Below are positions 46,123-55,676 of a DNA stretch of 64,000 nt, piece by piece. This stretch comes from Streptomyces werraensis (GTDB lineage: Bacteria; Actinomycetota; Actinomycetes; Streptomycetales; Streptomycetaceae). A program made the position numbers and the translations under genes. The DNA is taken from contig BNBX01000004.1 in NCBI GenBank assembly GCA_014656175.1, forward strand, positions 120,290 to 184,289, read 5' to 3'. How positions within the stretch are numbered: the stretch's first letter is position 1; every line of letters starts with the position of its first letter. The notes under the pieces are model-generated. The model was not told the DNA's origin. It was given only the letters and a program-made list of their open reading frames with translations, and ran no database searches.

Positions 46123-46761
46123 TCAGGCCGGCGCCTTGCCCGTCCGGTTGCGGGCGGGGCGGCGGCCGGCGGTCCTGGACCGCCGCACCCGCCGCACCCG
46201 GCGGACGAGCACCAGCGCACCCGCCAGCAGCGTCCCGCCGTAGAGCCAGCCCGCCTGGGTGGCGAGGCCGGTCACCATGCCCATCAGGCGGTCCAGGGCG
46301 CTTCCGCCGCCCTCGTCGGCGACCGGCACCAGCCCCACGGCGAAGGCGATCGGCACCACGACGGGCGCGATGAGCAGGTCCCCCTCGCGCACCCACAGCG
46401 CGGTCAGCACGCACACCGGCAGGAACAGCACGCCGTAGACGGTCAGGGAGGCGCCGAACAGCGTCTCGACGAGCAGCCCGAGCACCAGCATCACGGCCCC
46501 GCAGAACAGCCCGCCGCCCAGCCCGGTGAGCCGGGGCCCCGGCACGCGGCGCGCGGGGGGCGGGGGAGCGGGCCGACGTCCGGACGGCCGTGGGGACCGC
46601 TGGGGGCGCGGGGACCGGGCGACCCCGCCGCCCGTCGACCGTCCCGCCTGCGGGGGCAGCGGAGGACCGTGCGGCCGTGACGTACGGGGGGCCGCCGACG
46701 AGCCAGGCGTCGTCTCGCGTCGCGGTCCGTGCTGGGCGGGTCGCGTCCTGTGTTGCTCCAC
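46123..46761 (-). CDS. DUF6542-type integral membrane protein
   Basis: A 212-residue protein. A disordered Pro/Arg-rich cytoplasmic N-terminus of about 75 residues is followed by four hydrophobic helices (about residues 78-185: GLFCGAVMLVLGLLVETLFG, VLFLPVCVLTALWV, LIAPVVVPIAFAVGLVPV, AGWLYGGTLLAGALVLVRR) and a very basic C-terminus. It is a recurring neighbour of ppgK and ychF in actinomycetes and of unknown function. It converges on ppgK. Confidence 0.8.
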   Translation of the reverse strand: MEQHRTRPAQHGPRRETTPGSSAAPRTSRPHGPPLPPQAGRSTGGGVARSPRPQRSPRPSGRRPAPPPPARRVPGPRLTGLGGGLFCGAVMLVLGLLVETLFGASLTVYGVLFLPVCVLTALWVREGDLLIAPVVVPIAFAVGLVPVADEGGGSALDRLMGMVTGLATQAGWLYGGTLLAGALVLVRRVRRVRRSRTAGRRPARNRTGKAPA

Positions 46762-46942
46762 TGGACCAACTTAGGTCGTTTTATGTGTCCGGCAGCCCGT
46801 CAGACACGCCGGGATCCGGTCGTCGGCCGGGCGTTCGACACAGCGGACGGCCTGCCGCGGGCACGCCGTAGACTGGTGGATCGGTCCACGCCGGCCGCTC
46901 CGCCGGCCCTCGCCCCCCTCCTCACGTACGGGAAGTCGCAAC

Positions 46943-48031
<1,089 letters not shown>

Positions 48032-48047
48032 CGCATTGAGCGTTGAG

Positions 48048-48094
48048 CGAAGGCCGTCCGAACCGCCGCATCGCGGCGGTTCGGACGGCCTTCG
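48048..48094. terminator. 22-bp perfect hairpin after ychF
   Basis: CGAAGGCCGTCCGAACCGCCGC and its exact complement around a 3-base loop (ATC), followed by TCGTAC. It lies between the convergent ychF and HTH-WD40 genes. Confidence 0.8.
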
Positions 48095-48140
48095 TCGTAC
48101 GTGTGACCCGCCGATCGCCGATCCCTGTGCCCAGGCCTTG

Positions 48141-49556
48141 CTAGTCGACGTGACCAGCAGCTCGGACAAGGTCCGAGACCGCCCACAGCCCCACTGGCCT
48201 GTCGTCACCTCCGGCCGCGAGGTAACGGCCGTCGGGGGAGAAGCTGACGGCACGGAATGAGCAGGCGTAGCGGGTGAGCGGCGGGGCTGCGGGGGTGCGG
48301 TGCACCGGGTCCCATGAGTGGATGGTGCGGTCCATCCCGACGGAGACGAGCAGCCGCCCGTCAGGCGAGAAGGCGAGGCCACGGACGGCATTGAGGTGGC
48401 CGGTGAGGGGCTCGTCGACGGGTGCGCCCGTGTGGAAATCCCAGAGGCGAATCATTCCGTCCCAGTCGCCGGAGGCGAGGAGACGGTTGTCGGGTGAGAA
48501 CGCCAGTGCCCGAATCTCGCTCGTGTGTCCGATCAGGGGTTTCCCCTCCGGCTCGCCGCCGTCCACCCGCCAAAGCCGCACCGTGCCACCGGCGCCACCG
48601 GAGGCGAGCAGGCGTCCGTCCGGGGAGAACTGCACGGCTTCGACGCCGCCCGTGTGTCCCGGGAGTGGGGGACCGACCGGCTCCTGGGTTGTCGGGTCCC
48701 ACAGTTGTACGGTCCGGTCACGCCCCCCGGTGGCCAGCACGCTCCCGTCGGGTGAGAACGCGAGAGTCCAAAGGGTCCCGTTCCCTGCGAACGGCTTTCC
48801 CACGGCGGCACTCGCCCGCATGTCCCACAGCCGAACGACCCGGTCCCGGCCCGTCGTGGCCAGCAGCCGACCGTCGGGGGAGAAGGCCAGGGACCTCACT
48901 CCGTCACCGTGGCCGGTGAGGGGGTCGCCCGCACACTCGCCGGTCGTCGCATCCCATAGGCGCACCTCCGCGGTGTCGTTCGCGGTGGCAAGAAACCTTC
49001 CGTCGGGTGAGAACGCCAGGGAGCGGGCGCCACGGCTGCGGTCGCCGAACAGGAATCGGGGTGCGTGGGCTTCGGAGGAGTGGGTGATCGGGGAGGCCGG
49101 AGCAACGATGACAGGGTATGAATCGGGCGGGGTGGCGGTCGACGCGGGAACAGCCGGAGCGAGGTCCCGCCCCGGTGTGCCAAGCCGGTGGGACACAGGC
49201 CGCTGGGCCGTGCGGAGCAGTTCCAGGTCCCGCCAACGTGCTCGCCAGGTGTCCAGGCGCGGGTCGTCGCGATCCAGCGGGTGCGGACGGCCCTCTTGAT
49301 CGTGTGCGAGGAGAGTCCGCACGAGTGCCATGAGGAAGTCCAGGCGCGGCAGCCGTTTGCCGTTCAGGGTCTCGCTGACCGCTGCGGCCGACAGGGGGCG
49401 GTTACGGGGAGCACGCCGTGCGATTTCCCGCAGCGGCAGGTTGCCGCACTCGAGTCGCAAGGTTCTGAGATCGGCGGCGAATTCGGCCAGCCGTCGTCCG
49501 AAGTCTTCCGCCCGCGGTACGGCGGCGGCGCCATGCATGGTGTCGCGATCGGTCAC
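48141..49556 (-). CDS. WD40-repeat protein with N-terminal HTH domain
   Basis: A 471-residue fusion. Residues 25-80 are an XRE-like HTH (AEFAADLRTLRLECGNLPLREIARRAPRNRPLSAAAVSETLNGKR). After a linker, residues 165-470 form a complete seven-bladed beta-propeller of repeats typified by GVRSLAFSPDGRLLATTGRDRVVRLWD. The GTG at 49556 is preferred because AGGAGG lies five bases upstream. The HTH is of the kind in actinomycete proteins that couple a DNA-binding head to a protein-interaction platform. Its DNA target and partners are not evident. Confidence 0.88.
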   Translation of the reverse strand: MTDRDTMHGAAAVPRAEDFGRRLAEFAADLRTLRLECGNLPLREIARRAPRNRPLSAAAVSETLNGKRLPRLDFLMALVRTLLAHDQEGRPHPLDRDDPRLDTWRARWRDLELLRTAQRPVSHRLGTPGRDLAPAVPASTATPPDSYPVIVAPASPITHSSEAHAPRFLFGDRSRGARSLAFSPDGRFLATANDTAEVRLWDATTGECAGDPLTGHGDGVRSLAFSPDGRLLATTGRDRVVRLWDMRASAAVGKPFAGNGTLWTLAFSPDGSVLATGGRDRTVQLWDPTTQEPVGPPLPGHTGGVEAVQFSPDGRLLASGGAGGTVRLWRVDGGEPEGKPLIGHTSEIRALAFSPDNRLLASGDWDGMIRLWDFHTGAPVDEPLTGHLNAVRGLAFSPDGRLLVSVGMDRTIHSWDPVHRTPAAPPLTRYACSFRAVSFSPDGRYLAAGGDDRPVGLWAVSDLVRAAGHVD

Positions 49557-49699
49557 CGTCACCTCCTCGCGCGTGCATCTCAGGATAGGGACCAGCGGGC
49601 GATGTCGGTGCCGTTCGGGGGCGTTCGGTGTCGTTCGGTTCAGTACGGGTTCGTTCGTGGCGTGACGCCTCCTCCCTCCGTCCGGTTTGTGCTGGAGGC

Positions 49700-49912
49700 A
49701 TGACGTTCCTCTCCTTGCTGATCACTCCGCTGCGGCGAGTGCTGCTGGTCGCGCTGCTGGTGCCCGCCGTTCTCTTGACTCTCGCTGCCACCGTCCCGGC
49801 CTTGGCGGTCCTGCCGTTCTTCTCGGATGGCACGGACCGCGCGGTCCGGCTCTTGCAGGCGCACAACGCCTACCTGAGAACGGTGTTGAGTGCGAGCCCG
49901 CCCACACGGTGA
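49700..49912 (+). CDS. small single-pass membrane protein (tentative)
   Basis: A 70-residue open frame beginning MTFLSLLITPLRRVLLVALLVPAVLLTLAAT (a hydrophobic helix), then VPALAVLPFFSDGTDRAVRLLQAHNAYLRTVL. GGAGG precedes the ATG but with only one base of spacing. It is divergent from the HTH-WD40 gene. It is supported by hydrophobic pattern and spacing rather than recognisable homology. Confidence 0.4.
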   Translation: MTFLSLLITPLRRVLLVALLVPAVLLTLAATVPALAVLPFFSDGTDRAVRLLQAHNAYLRTVLSASPPTR

Positions 49913-50165
49913 CACGTGGTGCCGGGTTTCCGGCGCTCTGCTGTCCTCAGGGCCGCAACCAACTGCGAGGGCGCCCCGCGTCTCACCCCCGCCCCGCCCG
50001 CAGCGCCACCACATGCCAGTGTTCTCCACCCCTCCGGATCCGCCTGGATGCGGTCGCGGAGGGCGATGGTGCCGGGGCGCAGTTCGCGGACCCGTTGGGC
50101 GAGGAACCTCTCTCAGCCGACGCGGGACTGGTAATCACGGCCTCGCGGTGCGCCACCCGGGCCGT

Positions 50166-51461
50166 TCAGAGTCCGCCGCGCACCGCGCACTCCGCCGCCG
50201 CCAGAACCGTGCGCGCCTGGAGGTTCGCCTGGGCGCGCACCGGGACCCAGCGCAGGCCCAGGGCGTGGGTGAATTCCTCGCACCAGGCCGTGAACAGGGT
50301 GTGCAGTTCGTCGTGGAGCGCCGGTGCGGCGGGGTCGGCGGACGCCGACAGCAGGCGCATCAGCAGCCCGGCCGCGCGCAGCGGCTGGCGGCGGGCCACC
50401 ACGTCCAGGGCGCAGACCTGGGCCGTGGTGAGGCGCTCCCCGCCCTCGGCCGCCTGCCGGGCCAACGGCTGCCAGGAGTCGGCGACCAGGTCGTACAGGC
50501 CGTCCGCCATCCACTCCAGCACGCGCCGGGGTGCGCTCTCCTCGGGCAGCGGCAGGAATCCGCGCGCCTTGTCGAGGACCGCGGTCACCTGCTCGCCCCC
50601 GTCCCGCACCAGCCGGGACAGCCCGTGCAGGGCGCGTACGGCGTCGGGGTGCGGGGCGGGATCGTCGGCCAGGGCGCTCGCCCACATCGGCACCTCGGCG
50701 ATCGCGGTGACACCGCCGTACCGCCGGGGCGCGCACCATGTGGACCGGCCGATGTTCTCGGAACCGGCCGCGAGCCGCCCCGTGCTCTCCGGCGGGGGCA
50801 GGACATGGACGCCGGGGGCGGGGTTCTCCCAGTACAGGGCGTCGAAGGTGCCGTGCTGGACCGGGACGGACAGGTCGGCGGCCGCCGTGTGGAAGCCCTC
50901 GGCGAAACCCGGCAGGTTCTCGGTCAGCTGGGTGAACGTGCCGCCGGCCTCGATGCCGTGCAGGGAGCACTGGAGGAGCGGCCGCCGTTCGTCGATCAGG
51001 TCGAACAGGGCCCGGCTCTCCGGGAGGCGGGACGACTCGATCGGCGCCCACTCGGGCTGCTCCGCCGCGACCGGGCGGAACGCGGTCCGGAAGTAGCGCT
51101 CCAGGGCGGGCGCGGGACCGGCCGTCGCCTCCTCGATGCCCTCGCTCAGCGCCGCCCCGTCCGGGTCGAGGCACAGTACGACGTCCCAGGTGACGCGCGC
51201 CGGGTCGGTCGCCGGGGTGCGCCCGTCGCCGCGTGCCACGCGCTCGGCCAGGGTGAGCGCGGTGACGGCGCCGACCGGTTCGTCGGGGTGGGGGCGGGCG
51301 ACCACCAGGACGTGCGCGGGGCCGTGCCCGACGGACAGCATCTCCAGCGGACGCCCCGCGCGGGACGCGCCGACACGGCGCAGACGGCCGGCCCCCGGAT
51401 ACCGGGAGACCAGCCGCCGCGCCGCTGCCGAGACCTCCGCGACCGTGAGGTAGCGGTCCAT
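50166..51461 (-). CDS. M14-family zinc carboxypeptidase of the modified-peptide locus
   Basis: A 431-residue M14-type metallocarboxypeptidase without a signal peptide, so cytoplasmic. Zinc ligands are H58 and E61 (ARPHPDEPVG) and H168 (CSLHGIEAGG); the catalytic Glu is likely E256 in TAIAEVPMW. The C-terminal third is a helical extension of unknown role. It starts 12 bases after the 25-codon peptide gene on the same strand, so it is almost certainly co-expressed and may trim the C-terminus of the peptide or process the finished product. Divergent from the ThiF/M50 genes. Confidence 0.85.
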   Translation of the reverse strand: MDRYLTVAEVSAAARRLVSRYPGAGRLRRVGASRAGRPLEMLSVGHGPAHVLVVARPHPDEPVGAVTALTLAERVARGDGRTPATDPARVTWDVVLCLDPDGAALSEGIEEATAGPAPALERYFRTAFRPVAAEQPEWAPIESSRLPESRALFDLIDERRPLLQCSLHGIEAGGTFTQLTENLPGFAEGFHTAAADLSVPVQHGTFDALYWENPAPGVHVLPPPESTGRLAAGSENIGRSTWCAPRRYGGVTAIAEVPMWASALADDPAPHPDAVRALHGLSRLVRDGGEQVTAVLDKARGFLPLPEESAPRRVLEWMADGLYDLVADSWQPLARQAAEGGERLTTAQVCALDVVARRQPLRAAGLLMRLLSASADPAAPALHDELHTLFTAWCEEFTHALGLRWVPVRAQANLQARTVLAAAECAVRGGL

Positions 51462-51473
51462 CCTGGCCGTCCG

Positions 51474-51551
51474 TCAGCTGCCGCCGTTGCCACCGCTGTC
51501 GCCGGTGGTCTCCTTCTTGTCCAGCGGACGGATCTCGATCTTGTTCGCCAT
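51474..51551 (-). CDS. 25-residue putative RiPP precursor peptide
   Basis: A short gene with ATG 51551, preceded by a strong ribosome-binding sequence (GGGAGG, seven bases). The peptide begins MANKIEIRPLDKK and ends GGNGGS. The charged first half looks like a leader; the last 11 residues are Gly/Ser/Thr/Asp-rich. No cysteine is present, so it is not a lanthipeptide or cysteine-thiazole precursor. It lies 12 bases before the M14 gene and opposite an E1-like adenylating enzyme and a metalloprotease, making it the likely substrate of this locus. Confidence 0.7.
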   Translation of the reverse strand: MANKIEIRPLDKKETTGDSGGNGGS

Positions 51552-51602
51552 GCCGTTCCTCCCGTCGTCCGTTGCGTGCGAAGGGCCAGATGTGCGCTTG
51601 CC

Positions 51603-51632
51603 AGCGTTCGCCCACCGGGCAATCGTTGTCAA
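51603..51632 (-). promoter_or_regulatory. candidate promoter for the precursor-M14 operon
   Basis: On the minus strand a perfect TTGACA (51632-51627), 18-base spacer and AACGCT (51608-51603), about 50 bases upstream of the peptide start. The -10 is weak. The adjacent divergent ThiF gene probably has a promoter overlapping this. Confidence 0.5.
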
Positions 51633-51679
51633 TGTGCGTTGTGGGAGCGGCAGTTGGGACCGACGAGATTGGCGCGAAG

Positions 51680-52891
51680 ATGACGGTGCGGGCCACTGAC
51701 CGGGCGGCCACGGTCCGGACGATGCGGCGACCCCGGATCAAGCCCGAGCACCGGGCCTACCGGACGGTCGACGGCAACGTGCGGATCGGCAGCGTCGTCC
51801 ACGGCATCGGCGCCGAGGTCCTCGACCCCGACGGCTGGGTGTGGACCCTCGTCGAGGCCATGGACGGCACACGCGGCCCCGACGACGTCGTCGCCGAGGT
51901 CACCCGGCGCCATCCCGGGCTCGCCCTGGCCGACGAGGACGTCACCGGCGCGATGGACGACCTGATCCGGGCCGGGTACGTGGAGGACGCCGGCGCCCCG
52001 CCGCCCGCCGAACTGACCGCACGCGAGCAGGAGCGGTACGGGCGGGGGATGACCCTGATGCGCTGGATGGACCTGCGGCCCCGCGCCAGTTCCTGGGAGC
52101 CTCAACTGCTGCTGCGCCGCGCCCGCGTGCTGCTCGTCGGCGTCGGCGGCACGGGCGGGGCGGCCGCCCGCGACCTCGTCGCGTCCGGCGTGGGCCATCT
52201 GCACTGCGTCGAACCGGACGTCGTCGAACTGTCCAACCTCAACCGGCAGACCCTCTTCGGCGAGAGCGACCTGGGCCGGCCCAAGCTCGACGCGGCACTG
52301 GCCGCGCTGCGCGCCCTGAACGCGGACACCACGCTCACGGGGGAACGCCGCGAGGTGCGCGGCCCGGGCGACCTGGAGGACCTGCTCACCGCGGCAAAGC
52401 CCCGCCACCCGGACGGCGCCCCGTACGACCTGCTCCTCCTCGCCGCCGACCGGCCCCCCGAGATCCGCAGATGGGCGAACCGGGTCTGTCTGGCCACCGG
52501 CACCCCGTGGGCCGAGGCGGGCTATCGCGGGCCGCTGGTCAGCGTGGGCATGTTCGCCCCCGGCCGCGGCGCCTGCTGGCAGTGCCTGCGTGACGCCGAG
52601 GCCGAGCGGCGCGACCTGCGTCTCGCGCCCGGCCAGGACGAGGACGTGGCGTCGCCGCGCATGCCGTGGAACCCGGTCAACGCCGTGACCGCGGGCCTGT
52701 CCGGCAGCCTGCTCGCGCACGCCGCGCTCACCCTGCTGTGCGGCATACCGCCCGTGGAACCCGGCTGCCGCTTCGGCCTCAACCTCATGGTCCCCGGCGA
52801 CCCGGTCCTGCAGCGCTCCGAGCGGCGCGACGACTGCCCCGCCTGCGGCACGCGACCGGCGGTGACCACGCCGGACGGGGAGGCCCGGTGA
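51680..52891 (+). CDS. ThiF/E1-like adenylyltransferase with N-terminal PqqD-like (RRE) domain
   Basis: A 403-residue protein. Residues 18-105 (KPEHRAYRTVDGNVRIGSV, VWTLVEAMDGTRGPDDVVAEV) look like a winged-helix RiPP recognition element. Residues 140-400 are an E1 domain: nucleotide loop GVGGTGG (154-160), acidic ELSNLNRQTLF (183-193), K202 and a zinc site C299/C302/C386/C389 (CWQC, CPACG). E1-like enzymes activate a peptide C-terminus with ATP. The start is uncertain: ATG 51680 and ATG 51722 both lack a clear ribosome-binding sequence. It overlaps the M50 gene by four bases. Confidence 0.85.
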   Translation: MTVRATDRAATVRTMRRPRIKPEHRAYRTVDGNVRIGSVVHGIGAEVLDPDGWVWTLVEAMDGTRGPDDVVAEVTRRHPGLALADEDVTGAMDDLIRAGYVEDAGAPPPAELTAREQERYGRGMTLMRWMDLRPRASSWEPQLLLRRARVLLVGVGGTGGAAARDLVASGVGHLHCVEPDVVELSNLNRQTLFGESDLGRPKLDAALAALRALNADTTLTGERREVRGPGDLEDLLTAAKPRHPDGAPYDLLLLAADRPPEIRRWANRVCLATGTPWAEAGYRGPLVSVGMFAPGRGACWQCLRDAEAERRDLRLAPGQDEDVASPRMPWNPVNAVTAGLSGSLLAHAALTLLCGIPPVEPGCRFGLNLMVPGDPVLQRSERRDDCPACGTRPAVTTPDGEAR

Positions 52892-54153
52892 CGGACACCG
52901 CCGCCGGGACGCCACCCCGCGTCGGACCGGACGCCCGCGTAGCCCTGCACGAGCTCTCGATGCGGCGCGACCGCGACGAGTGGATCGTCGGACGCATGGT
53001 GACCCGCACCTTCGTCGCCCTGCCGCCCGCCGGGGCGCGGGCCGTGCGCCTGCTGGGCGAGGGGCTGAGCGTGGCGCGTACGCAGGAGCGGCTGCGCGCG
53101 GACACGGGCGAGGAGTTCGACATCGCGGACTTCGTCGCGGACCTGGCCGCCCTCGGGTTCGTCGCGCGGATCGACGGCCGTCCCCTGCCCGACCCCGCGC
53201 CGCCGCCCGCCTCCCTGCCGTGGCTGCGCCCCCGCCACGTACGGTTCGCCCTGCACCCGGTGCTCCCCGTCGCCGTGGCCGTCCTGCTGACGGCCGCCCT
53301 CGTCACCCTGCTGCTCCGCCCCGGCCTGCTGCCCGGCTACCGCGACCTGCTGTGGAGCCCGCACGGCAGTGTGGTCCTGCTGAGCGGGGCGGCCGCCGGA
53401 TGGACGCTGCTGCTCGCCCACGAACTGGCCCATCTGGTCACCGCCCGCGCCGCCGGGGTGCCCGGCCGGATGCGGCTCGGCACCCGGCTGCAGTTCCTGG
53501 TCATGCAGACCGACATCAGCGGCATCGAACTCGCGCCCCGCCGCCACCGGCTGACGGCCTACCTGTCCGGCATCGCGCTCAACCTGTCCGTCGCCTCGGC
53601 GCTCGTGCCGGTCCTCGCCGCGACCGACCCCGCGTCGACGGCCCACCGGCTGTCGGCGGCCGCCCTGCTGCTCGCGCTGATGCCGCTGCCGTTCCAGCTC
53701 ATGGTGTTCACGCGGACCGACGTGTACTTCGTGCTGCAGGACCTCACCGGCTGCCGGGACCTCTACGGCGACGGGCTCGCCTACGCCCGCCACCGGTTCC
53801 GGCGGGCGCTGCGCGCGCTGCGTCCCGGCGCCCGCACGGCGGCGGGGGAGGACGACCCGAGCGCCCGGCTGCCCGCGCACGAGCGCCGGGCGGTGCGCGT
53901 CTACAGCGTCATCCTCGTCGTGGGCACGGTCGCGTGCCTCGCGTTCATGGCCGCCGTCACCCTGCCCCTCGACATCGCCCTGCTGTCCCGCGCCGTACGG
54001 GGGCTGGCGCCCGGCAACACGCCCGCGGGATACGCCGACTCGGCGGCGGTGCTGGTCACCCTCGGCGGGGTCAACGTCCTCTGGCTGGTCACCAAGTGGC
54101 GCGACCACCGCTCACGCCGGCGCGCGAAGGCGGGGGCGCGGGCCCGGACGTGA
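52888..54153 (+). CDS. membrane M50-like zinc metalloprotease with PqqD-like N-terminus
   Basis: A 421-residue integral membrane protein. The first 95 residues (RVALHELSMRRDRDEWIVGRMVTRTFVALPP then GLSVARTQERLRADTGEEFDIADFVADLAALGFV) resemble a PqqD-like winged helix. Membrane segments follow at about 120-145 and 160-180, the zinc motif HELAH (178-182) lies in a helix, and TDVYFVLQDLTGCRDLYGD may provide the third ligand. Three more helices follow. It likely cuts a leader or exports/immunises. Translation is coupled to the adenylyltransferase gene (GTGA). Confidence 0.82.
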   Translation: MTDTAAGTPPRVGPDARVALHELSMRRDRDEWIVGRMVTRTFVALPPAGARAVRLLGEGLSVARTQERLRADTGEEFDIADFVADLAALGFVARIDGRPLPDPAPPPASLPWLRPRHVRFALHPVLPVAVAVLLTAALVTLLLRPGLLPGYRDLLWSPHGSVVLLSGAAAGWTLLLAHELAHLVTARAAGVPGRMRLGTRLQFLVMQTDISGIELAPRRHRLTAYLSGIALNLSVASALVPVLAATDPASTAHRLSAAALLLALMPLPFQLMVFTRTDVYFVLQDLTGCRDLYGDGLAYARHRFRRALRALRPGARTAAGEDDPSARLPAHERRAVRVYSVILVVGTVACLAFMAAVTLPLDIALLSRAVRGLAPGNTPAGYADSAAVLVTLGGVNVLWLVTKWRDHRSRRRAKAGARART

Positions 54154-54164
54154 CGCGCCGTCGC

Positions 54165-55676
54165 TCAGACCAGCTCGGGCTTGGCATCCGTCGCGCCGGA
54201 CTCGCCGGACCCCCCGGCTTCACCGGTCGTGCCGGTCCCGGTCGTCGCGGCCAGGGCCGCCCCGGCCTCGGCCGCCCCAGCCGGATCCGCCGGTTCCGCC
54301 GAGTCCGCCCGTTCCACCGACTCCTCCGGCGCCGGCCGCTGCCCCGGCACCTCCGGCTCCGGTCCGCGGTCGCGCGCGGTCCGTGCCGCCCGCGCCGTCC
54401 GCAGGTACGCGTAGATCACCGCGCCCGTCACCAGCAGCAGGAGCGGGCCGAAGAGCCAGGGGCGGGCGGCCATCTCCGTGGGGAGCCAGCGGTAGGAGGC
54501 CAGCAGGGCGGCGAAGACCGCCGTGCCGAGGGTGACCAGGCGGACGCCCGCGCGGTCCCAGCCGTGCGCGGAGCAGCGCATCGCCGTCTCGATGGTGAGG
54601 GCGAAGACCACGCCGGCGAGCAGGTCGGCGCCGTAGTGGTAGCCGAAGCCGAGGGTCGCCGTGAGGGTGCCGACGAGCCAGAAGGTGCCCGCCCAGCGCA
54701 TCGCCCGGGAGCCGTCACGGGAGTGGACGAAGAGGGTGACCGCCCACGCGGTGTGCAGGCTGGGCATGCAGTTGCGCGGGGTGATGCCGTCGAACGGGAT
54801 CGGCTGCGGGTCGGTGACCGGCGGCAGGATGTCCGGCCAGAGGTTCGCCGTCGCCCAGGCGCCGCCGTCCGTGCCGTACGCGAAGACGGGGCCGACCACC
54901 GGGAAGATCATGTAGATCGCCGGGCCGAACAGGCCGATCACCAGGAAGGTGCGCACCAGGTGATGGGCGGGGAAGCGCCGCTCCACCGCCACCCGGCGCA
55001 GCTGGTAGAGGCCGACGAGGGCGGCGGCGAGCGGGAGCTGGCCGTAGACCACGTGCAGGATGCCCGTGCTGACCGGCGCGGTCGCGTTCAGGAAGCGGCC
55101 CGCCAGCCACGACGGGTCGGCCAGGGCGTGGTCGGCGGCGGCCACGTACGCGTCGAGGACGGTCGCGCGGGTCTTCGAGGTGATGAGCAGCCAGGTGTCG
55201 CCCGTCTTGTGACCGGCGACCAGCAGCAGACCCAGCCCGGTCCCCTTGAGGAGCAGCGTCCGTTCCCGGCCGGTGCGGCGCGTGAGGCCGAGGACCGCGA
55301 CACCCAGCACCACCCACAGCGCGCCGTTGCCGAAGTTCATGTCGGCGTCGAGCGCCCACCGCACCAGGAAGAACGCGACGTCCACGCCCGCGGCGGTCCC
55401 GAGCGCGATCAGCCGCTGCCGCCAGGTGAGCACCACCATCGTCAGCGCCAGGCCGCCGTAGAGCAGCGGACCCGACTCGGGGGCGAAGATCACCTCCCGG
55501 GACTGCTCGGTGATCGGCCCCGAGAAGCCGTAGCCGCGCGCCACGATCTCCAGCGCGACGAGGAAACCGAGGGTCGCCACGCCCGCCGCGGTCCACAGGA
55601 CCACGCGGGGCCGGCGCCACGGGGCGGGCTGCGTCCCGCGGTCGTCCCGCGGCGGTATTCGAGTGGGTTCGGTCAT
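54165..55676 (-). CDS. PAP2-superfamily membrane phosphatase
   Basis: A 503-residue polytopic protein. After a short cytoplasmic head come about ten hydrophobic segments, with the PAP2 catalytic regions TPRNCMPSLHTAWAVTLFVHSR (PSxH) and LGFGYHYGADLLAGV (HYxxD), of the inositol phosphorylceramide synthase-like type. It would dephosphorylate a lipid phosphate such as undecaprenyl or phosphatidyl-inositol intermediates. A long disordered, Ala/Glu-rich tail ends the chain (about residue 430 on). It converges on the M50 gene but is probably not part of that locus. Confidence 0.85.
   Translation of the reverse strand: MTEPTRIPPRDDRGTQPAPWRRPRVVLWTAAGVATLGFLVALEIVARGYGFSGPITEQSREVIFAPESGPLLYGGLALTMVVLTWRQRLIALGTAAGVDVAFFLVRWALDADMNFGNGALWVVLGVAVLGLTRRTGRERTLLLKGTGLGLLLVAGHKTGDTWLLITSKTRATVLDAYVAAADHALADPSWLAGRFLNATAPVSTGILHVVYGQLPLAAALVGLYQLRRVAVERRFPAHHLVRTFLVIGLFGPAIYMIFPVVGPVFAYGTDGGAWATANLWPDILPPVTDPQPIPFDGITPRNCMPSLHTAWAVTLFVHSRDGSRAMRWAGTFWLVGTLTATLGFGYHYGADLLAGVVFALTIETAMRCSAHGWDRAGVRLVTLGTAVFAALLASYRWLPTEMAARPWLFGPLLLLVTGAVIYAYLRTARAARTARDRGPEPEVPGQRPAPEESVERADSAEPADPAGAAEAGAALAATTGTGTTGEAGGSGESGATDAKPELV

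Noticed and set aside
51474..51551. Precursor as lanthipeptide, lasso peptide or cysteine-derived thiazole peptide
   Set aside because: It has no Cys; no LanB/LanM, lasso cyclase or YcaO gene is nearby, so these classes do not fit.
54165..55676. PAP2 gene as part of the peptide locus
   Set aside because: It converges on the M50 gene, and stand-alone PAP2 genes are common in the chromosome; no sequence evidence ties it to peptide processing.
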